A DNA stretch of 64,000 nucleotides from Pontederia crassipes (Eukaryota > Streptophyta > Magnoliopsida > Commelinales > Pontederiaceae), in the NCBI GenBank assembly GCA_030549335.1, contig CM060198.1, forward strand, positions 58,352,771 through 58,416,770, written 5' to 3'. A program made the position numbers and the translations under genes. Under the pieces are notes generated by a model. It was not told the DNA's origin. It made no database searches and worked only from the letters and a program-made list of their open reading frames with translations. Shown here piece after piece: positions 57,023 through 64,000 of this stretch. Numbering within the stretch: the first letter of the stretch is position 1; every line of letters begins with the position of its first letter.

Positions 57023-59001
57023 TATAATAACTGAAAAAAATAAAAAGGATGAAGTAAATCTCGGCCGAACATAAGTGAAATAAAAACCAAAAGCCCAATT
57101 GGAATTGGACTATAGGAAGATAAAAGTTTATCTCATTAATTAAATCTGACCTAGATTAGAAGAGGGGATTGATTAGATAAAAATCAAACCAAAGCAATTA
57201 AAACCTCCCTCTCTCTCAACCCTCACGGCCTCTCCCCTGTTCATTCCTTTCATACGTGAGCAGAGGCAAAGGATTCATCCTCTGTTCCCAGGTGCAAAGG
57301 TAGCCGTGTTCTTCCTGCTACAGCATCTGGTTCTTATTTCCTTTCCTCACATCATCTTCATCGGGTCGTGCAGACGGGCAGCAAGAGAGCTGAGAGAGAA
57401 CAGGGAATATCGAGGGAAAAATAGGGGGGCGCGTTCAATAGGATTTTAACGAATCAAGGCAAGGAGAAATCGTGAATAGGTGGGTGAATCGAAATCACCT
57501 TGCACGACCTCTGAATTGTTCTAACACGTGCCCTAATTTCTTATGAAATGAAAGGGATCAAGAAGAAGTTTTCCTAGGGTTCTTGTTTGATTATTGAATT
57601 CTTGTTTAAATTATTTGATTTCTGATTGTTTGAATTAATTCTTTTTGTTCTATGGTATTTGATTGATTGCTAGGAGTTAGGAATTAGATTAGGATGAGTT
57701 GATGTTAAAAATTTTCAAGAAAAATCGAAGTCTGCAACTTTTTTGAACGTCGATCGGTCGACCGGCCCGTATGCATTGCGGCAACCGGTCGACCGATAAC
57801 ATGCCTATAGCCGATTTTTGCATATGTCGACCGGTCGACCGATCCCTGTCATCGATCGACCAACCCTTGCCCACCGGTCGACCATTCAACTGAACGGATC
57901 GATCGCTCCGAATTAACCATCGGTCAACCAATCTTAACAGACCGATCATCCGATCAACAGACCACCGGTCGACCGTTTCCTTGAACCGATCGATCGATTT
58001 TCAGAAATCTTTTTATTATATTTATTAATTATTTCCCTTTTTAATCCCAATATTACTCAGATATAATTTATCCTATTTTTTCTGACCCACAGAGATTCCT
58101 CACTGATTTTCAAGATCTAATCCCTTATTGATTTATTTCCTATTGATCTTATCGTATCTATCGAAAATGAACTAAGAACTACAAGTTGTTAAAAGTGATT
58201 AATAAGTTCAGATGAAAGATTAACAATGGGTTGCCAGTCCAAGTCAAGTGCAACAAGATAAGGGTAGCTCCCTTGGTCATGGTTTGATCACCCACTAATC
58301 CGCACAAAGTCGTATCGTTTGCTCGGCATACCCCAAGAACTAAAGGCACCTAAAGTCACCCTGATTCTAATAATAATTCAAGATCAAGAAGCATGTTTAA
58401 GTCAAGTCAAGTATGCCATGATTCCAAGTTTGCTAAGCATCATATGATTCTCATGATTCATGATATATTCTGATTATTACTCTTATTCCTATTATGATCC
58501 ATGATACGGACATATTATCTTTCACGTTCAAGTTAAGCATGATTCTTTATTACTGATTATTATATTCATGTCATGCATTGTATATCATGTGGTTCCCCAC
58601 TAGGTTGTAAAGCTTATGGGAGGACATCCTCCCCTGTGTATGATTTCTACAGGACCATGTCAGTGACGTGATGGAGTAAGCGTGTGGTGATGAAGCTTTG
58701 GCGATAGGACATCACATGAATCATAGGGCTTTGTAGATTGTCTTTTAGTTTTCCTTTACCTTCCGCATTTTAGATTCATGATGTAAAACTTATTTTATTT
58801 CTTAGAAATTATATAGCCACTTTTAGACTTCCGCAAATTAAAGTTATCCTTTTTCTTTATTTTTTTATTATTATTTCTTTCGCTGACGTGTCTCGGTCAT
58901 TGATTGAGATACGGTCAATATTATGGTCAAAGTCATAGCATGTCGTAGCGTCTCCATGTTGGTCTTCGCCATGTGGCGGGAGTCGATTTGGGGGCGTTAC
59001 A
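57023..59001 (+). mobile_element. 3' LTR of the plus-strand Ty3/gypsy element
   Basis: Starts right after the polypurine tract as TATAATAACTG (TG expected, apparently mutated) and ends GGGGGCGTTACA at 59001, about 1.98 kb. The end GCGTTACA matches the inverse of the other element's LTR boundary (TGTAACGACCCC). No 5' LTR partner is in the window. The right edge abuts an F-box fragment. Confidence 0.75.
57745..58010. repeat. GGTCGACCG-rich zone in the LTR
   Basis: About a dozen copies of CGGTCGACCG and CGATCGATCG-like palindromes at irregular spacing. Confidence 0.75.
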
Positions 59002-59410
59002 CAAACTGAATCTGCTCTCGAGCACGATGGGGGCGATAGAGGTCCTGGAGATGGCGGACGACCGCTCGAGTTGGATGTAGCTGCACAAGGCTGACGTGAG
59101 CGAGGTGATGAGGGAGATCTATGGTCCGACGTTTGAGCTGCCCCTTGCACCTTTAGAAGTGTTCTTTAATGTGTTCGGCATGTTGTATGAGCTTTCATGG
59201 CCATGGCTGGCTAAAGGTGACGAGGAGGAGGAGGACAAGTTGGTGATGGTAAAGGAGGACAATGATGTCGTAGCATACAACTGGAGGAGCGGAACTCATG
59301 AAGTAATAATAAAGTTCGGTAACAAGGCGGACGAGGAGGAGAGAGTGTCCATCTTGTTCCCTTGCGCGAGCACCCTCATCGCTCCATGACTCATTTGCCA
59401 TGATTGCTTC
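59002..59410 (+). pseudogene. F-box/FBA C-terminal fragment
   Basis: Corresponds to the last third of the F-box protein at 2560-3705: LLSST-GAIEVLEMADD, then a TAG where the paralogue has glutamine, DVSEVMREIYGP, the acidic GDEEEEDKLVM loop, VAYNWRSGTHEVIIK and the terminal CASTLIAP with its stop codon. About 20 bp of shared 3' flank (GCCATGATTGCTTC) follows. The F-box and the front two thirds are gone. It lies exactly between two LTR ends and on the opposite strand to its closest relative. Confidence 0.85.
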
Positions 59411-60369
59411 TGTAACGACCCCAAAATTCTGCCCTAGTTTAAAATTTTGTCGAACCTTAGGCGACGTTACTTTGACATTGATATGACCTACTTTCATAAA
59501 ATATTGCAGCGGAAATATAATAATAATAATAAACAATAACATCGTAAAATAATGGAAGACTTCATCATTAAAAACCCAAGATACATAAATTGGCCCATGG
59601 GCCTAATAGGCTCTAACGTATACCCAATAGAGAGTTCATCTTACATAAATGAGTTCAAGTGGAGTACATGACTCAAGAAGAGGCCCATAAGCCATACATA
59701 CTTAACCCTTATAGGGATTCATCATCATGATATAATAAAAGTAAGATAACTTGGACCATAACCCGACAGACCCATGTGCAATGTCGCCGTCACGAGACTC
59801 TCGCCGCCGAACCTAACCCTCCTCCATACCTGCACGGATTCATGGGGTGCAGGGAATTTCTCCCGTTAGAGTATATTGAGACCCATGCATGCTATGATCT
59901 TATAACATGATTTCTATATGTCATAGCATATGCATTTTATCATCATAAAATATAAGTCATATGCATGCTATAAGCTACTTATGCATACTATATGGCATGT
60001 GAGCATATCATCATGGCATGATAAGATAACATGTAACATCATAATATTTAGATCATGCATATCATAACTTATCATCATATACTTATCATTATGCTATTGC
60101 ATATCATATCTTATCATCATACTTATCACTATGCTTTTGCATATCATGATCTTGTCTTACTTTACTTTTTCATCTTTATTCATGACATCATATGATGTGA
60201 CAAGTGGATATTCATAATGCATCCTCATAGGTGCCTTCTTCATCTTTATCATCTTTGTCTTTATGTCCCAAGTCATTCATCATTCATCTTTACATCTTTT
60301 CATCTTTCATCTTTATTTAGATGTTTTCTTATCTTGTCGATTGAGAAGGGTAGCGGCTCATAAATCATA

Positions 60370-60560
60370 ATCCTCCCCGTAGGTGAGGTCTTTATTTTCA
60401 TCCGTAGATGATGTCTTTATCCTCCTCGTAGGTGAAGTCTTTATCCTTTCCCGAAGGCAAGGTCTTTATCCTCCCCATAGGTGAGGTCTTTATTCTTCTC
60501 TGAAGGCAAGGTCTTTATTCTCATTTGTCAATGAGGTCTTTCTCCACCCGTCGGTGGGGT
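60370..60560. repeat. 32-33-bp minisatellite inside the LTR
   Basis: About six units of the type CCTCCCCGTAGGTGAGGTCT followed by TTAT, diverging at the ends. Confidence 0.8.
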
Positions 60561-60734
60561 CTTAGGTTGGGTATCAATTGGTCCCAGGTTATAAAAATTC
60601 CACTCCTTCATCAACCCATCTTTTAATCATGTTCATCAATACATACAATTATTTAATACATGTTGCATATTTTAACCCTATTTAATCATAGAAACTTCAA
60701 ATCATGCTAAGTGTGGACATTCAATCATAATCAA

Positions 60735-61200
60735 TCATCTTCCAGAATCGGATGACCGTTTTGGTAACGATCGACCATTGGTCTTATATCGATCGACCGT
60801 TATGGTCCTTTTGGACGATCGAAACAGGGCGTTCGATTCGTCCGCTAATCACAAAATGTGACGACTCTCTAAAACGGGCGACCGCTCGTATAATGGTCGA
60901 CCATTATTGGTCTTTCAGACGACCGAAACTGGGTTCCAATTCGTCCGCTAATCACAGAATGTGATGTCTACTTAAATTGGATGACCGCTGAGAAGACGAT
61001 CGAAATAAGGTGCTCGAACGTTCGCTAATCACAGAATGTGTCGAATGTTTCAACCACACATATCGGACGACCGTTTTAGATATTGGTCGACCTTTACATT
61101 GCTATCGGACGACCGAAACATAGTGTTTAGTCATCCGCTAATCATAGAATGTTCAACCCTTTACAAAATGAGCGACCATTATAGAATCGGTCGACCATTG
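60735..61200. repeat. about 80-115-bp direct repeats with GGTCGACC motifs inside the LTR
   Basis: Four to five units, each with GACGACCG / TGGTCGACCATT motifs and ending TCCGCTAATCACAGAATGTG (near 60860, 60960, 61040 and 61150). Confidence 0.75.
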
Positions 61201-62137
61201 GACTGGTTCGAGACTACAATTATCTCCATAACGATCGACCGATACATTATCGGTCAGCCATTCTGGATCGATAGAAACATGATTTTTACAAGATTTGTTT
61301 CCAAATCTTACATACATCAACATTTTGAGCACATATTGACTTCCAAACATCTTATGAGGCATTTCTTAACATTCTTAGTACACTAATCATGAGCACATAG
61401 GGTCTTCACATAAAGACACCTAACATCTTAAACAAGTTCATAAATGTACATGAGCTTTAACAAATTCATAATAAGTTAACATAACAACTATGAACATCTT
61501 AATGTTAAGCATAATGAACAATAGAGCATTAAACTATGAACACATGGCATTCTAATCATGAATAACAATAGAATAGTAATCACATGAAACATGAAGCATC
61601 TAATGCATAATCCCTAATCATACTTTAATAAGACTTAGTGTGGTCTTAAAATCCCTTAATTCACACAACATACATCATTAAGGAGTGATTAAGTTTAGGA
61701 TTCCCTCAAACATACCTTAATAGCAATGTCCTTAACTTCTAATCTTCCTTCTTCCTTCCTCTAGCTCCCTCTTGCTGTCCACATAAAGAAAAGAGCTTAA
61801 CACTAGGCTAAATGTTCAAAAGAGCTCACTGTAGCTACATGATGAGTAAGGGAGAGCTGTTGTAGATTAATAAGGGTGCAAGAGCATGCTTACTGTAGTT
61901 GGATGGAACTTCTCCTTGCTGGCCAAATGAGGTTTGGAACGAGGGAAAAGATGGAGTGAGGAAGATTACTGTAGCTAGTAGAGGGGGTTTTAGGGGGTTT
62001 TGCCAGCAGGGTAGGTAGAAAAGTAACTTTTGCTTTTAGGTTATAACATCTCATGGTATTGGGCTTTATGGGCTGTAGCGGCTGGGCTTCTTCAATTGTT
62101 TTCTTTCCCTTTTTTTTTGAATTATTCGGATGTTACA

Positions 62138-64000
62138 ACCTATCCCCCTTAAATAAAAATTCATCCTCGAATTTTAGTAAATCATAATTCACTTACCGAA
62201 CAGTTTCGAAAACTTCTCTCGTATTTTCTCTTCAAGCTCTCATGTTGCTTCTTGTCCGCGGTGATGCTTCCATGCTACTTTGACCATTGGTATTGTCTTG
62301 TTCTTGAGATGCTTCACTTGATAGTCTATGATCTCAATAGGTTGCTCCACATATGTCAAGTCCTCTTTGATATTTGGTTCCTCGATCCGAATCACATTTG
62401 CTTCATCATGGACATATTTTCGGAGCATAGATACATGAAAAACATTGTGAAGTCTGACATAAGATTGTGGTAATGCTAACTTATAAGCCGCTTCACCAAC
62501 TTTCTCTAAGATTTCAAAGGGTCCAATATACCTTGGAGTCAACTTTCATTTCTTACTGAATCTCATAACACCCTTAGTTGGTGAGACTTTGGCCATTACA
62601 TGATCACCAACTTCGTAAAGTTGTTCTCTACTCTTTAGATCCGCATAGCTCTTTTGCCTACTTTGAGCCGCTAGCATTCTTTGCTTAATCAAATCTACCT
62701 TGTCAACATACATGTGGATCAAATCCGGTTCAAAATATCTTTCCTCTCCGGTTTCACTCCAACATGTCGGAGAACGGCACGGCCTTCCATACAAAGCTTC
62801 AAATGGAGCCATCTTGATACTTGAGTGATAACTGTTATTATAGGCGAATTCCACCAAAAGAATGTGGTCATCCCAATTCCCATGTCAATCTAAGGCACAA
62901 GCTCTAAGCATATCCTCAAGAGTTTGGATCGTTCTCTCACTTTGGCCGTCGGTTTGAGGATGAAATGCCGTGCTAAAATTCAGTCTTGTTCCAAAGGCAT
63001 TTTGGAGACCTTTTCAAAATCTTGAAGTGAACCTCGGATCTCTATCCGAAACAGAAGCTGAGATTTCGTGCAAACGGGTAATCTCATTCACATATAACTC
63101 TACCATGCTTTTCATGGATTGACTCACTTTCATAGGGAGCCGACTTCGTCAAACGATCAACTACAATCCAAATTGCATCATGCCCTTTCCGGGTTCGTGA
63201 TAATCCTATCACAAAGTTCATAGAGATACTTTGTCATTTCCATTCCAGAATAGGTAAAGGTTGTAGTTTACCACATGACCTTCGGTGCTCAATCTTGACT
63301 TGTTAGCAAACTATGCACTTGGCTACATATTTGGCCACCTTTTTCTTCATGTCTTCCCACCAAAAATTCCTTTGCAAGTTCTTGAACAATTTGGTGCTTC
63401 CGGGATGAATGGAGAACTCGGACTTGTAATATTCATCCAAAATCTCTCTTATTAGTGCCTTGTCCTTTGGAACCCATAAGCGGCTCTTGTACCGAATTGC
63501 TCCATCTTGGCTATACTCAATGTGATTTCTCTCCCTTTTGTATACATTGATCATTCTAGCATATTTTGGATTCCTTCTTTAAACTTCAACAATTCTTCTC
63601 ACTAAGCTTGATTCGATCACATGATGAGCCATACACATGATCCTTCGGCCACAAATGCTTGGGGCTCATTGCACTATTCTTTCCACAAGGTTCCATTTGT
63701 GGACACTCAAATATCCAAGTGATCCTTCCGCTTGCGGTTTAATGCATCGGCAACTACATTTGCCTTTTCGGGGTGGTACAAGATAGCGAACTCATAATTT
63801 TTGAGAAACTCGAGTCATCTTCTTTGTCTTATGTTCAACTCCTTTTGAGAGAACACATATTTTAGACTCTTATGATCCGTATACACTTCAAAATATTCAC
63901 CATACAAGTAATGACGTCATATCTTCAATGCGAATACCACCACTGCCAACTCTAGATCATGAGTTGGATAGTTGACTTCATGCTTCTTCAATTGTCGAGA
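62138..64000 (-). pseudogene. Ty3/gypsy pol (RNase H, integrase, chromodomain), runs off the window
   Basis: Minus strand, from the window end: RNase H tail (NYPTHDLELAVVVFALK-like, then [17 protein letters not shown] and PEKANVVADALNRK) at 63770-64000. The integrase zinc-binding HHCC region is at 63303-63500 (HPGSTKLFKNLQRNFWW, YVAKCIVC). A decayed integrase core is at 62860-63240 (AIWIVVDRLTKS, DRRPK in place of the usual QTDGQSE). The integrase end MVEFAYNNSYHSSIKMAPFE and ALYGRPCRSP is at 62546-62857. The polyprotein end is at 62138-62542, with FHVSMLRKYV and the chromodomain VKVAWKHHRGQEAT. Several stops and frameshifts. It is typical of plant chromodomain-bearing Ty3/gypsy elements, and less decayed than the element at 55860-59001. 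Confidence 0.85.

Larger units (their letters stand above)
59411..62137 (-). mobile_element. 3' LTR of the minus-strand Ty3/gypsy element
   Basis: Read on the minus strand it starts TGTAACATCC at 62137, right after the polypurine tract AAGGGGGATAGGT, and ends GGGGTCGTTACA at 59411, about 2.7 kb. It contains two repeat zones (60370-60560 and 60735-61200). It faces the plus-strand element's LTR across a 409-bp F-box fragment. Confidence 0.8.

Noticed and set aside
60370-61200. CRISPR-like regularly spaced repeats
   Set aside because: Units are directly adjoining and diverged, without unique spacers, and lie in a plant LTR.

Overview
This is nuclear DNA from a flowering plant. The evidence is a tandem cluster of F-box genes of the plant F-box-associated (FBA) type, several CACTA (En/Spm) elements with CACTACAAGAAAA termini, two Ty3/gypsy elements with chromodomain-type polyprotein ends, a 5'-truncated L1-type LINE, Mutator-like elements and a Tourist-like MITE. 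The unique background is very AT-rich, while the F-box genes and some transposon interiors are GC-rich. I cannot name the species. No tRNA, rRNA, organellar or bacterial genes are seen.

Layout. 1-31400 is the F-box region. It holds two intact minus-strand genes (2560-3705, 6777-7907), a frameshifted minus-strand pseudogene (12958-14048), two intact plus-strand genes (19035-20213, 26276-27424), an N-terminal scrap (20747-20862), and a rearranged locus (28983-30262) where two headless copies of one gene lie tail to tail. A further scrap lies far away at 59002-59410, between two LTRs. Shared flanks (1805-2300 with 8062-8590, 5745-5915 with 16970-17135, 18660-18919 with 25630-25880) show that the cluster grew by local segmental duplication. 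Transposons were then inserted, some of them nested three deep.

31400-53800 is a transposon graveyard. It contains a 4.3 kb CACTA element (33420-37723) whose second copy opens the window (1-1757), a LINE with a perfect 17-bp target duplication, and two decayed TNP2-type CACTA transposase genes. Each transposase gene is interrupted by another CACTA element. One of these (40242-45945) carries five tandem copies of a 0.85-0.9 kb unit. 53800-64000 is dominated by two chromodomain-type Ty3/gypsy remnants facing each other, with unusually repeat-rich LTRs.

The only genes likely to be functional are the four intact F-box genes. By family they are substrate receptors of SCF E3 ubiquitin ligases; their targets are unknown. 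The most notable structures are the F-box inverted duplication, which could form a hairpin RNA related to its intact neighbours; a 2.8 kb fold-back Mutator-like element with GC-rich arms; a small TIR element carrying an ABCG-transporter fragment; and LINE insertions reduced to little more than their 3' tail.
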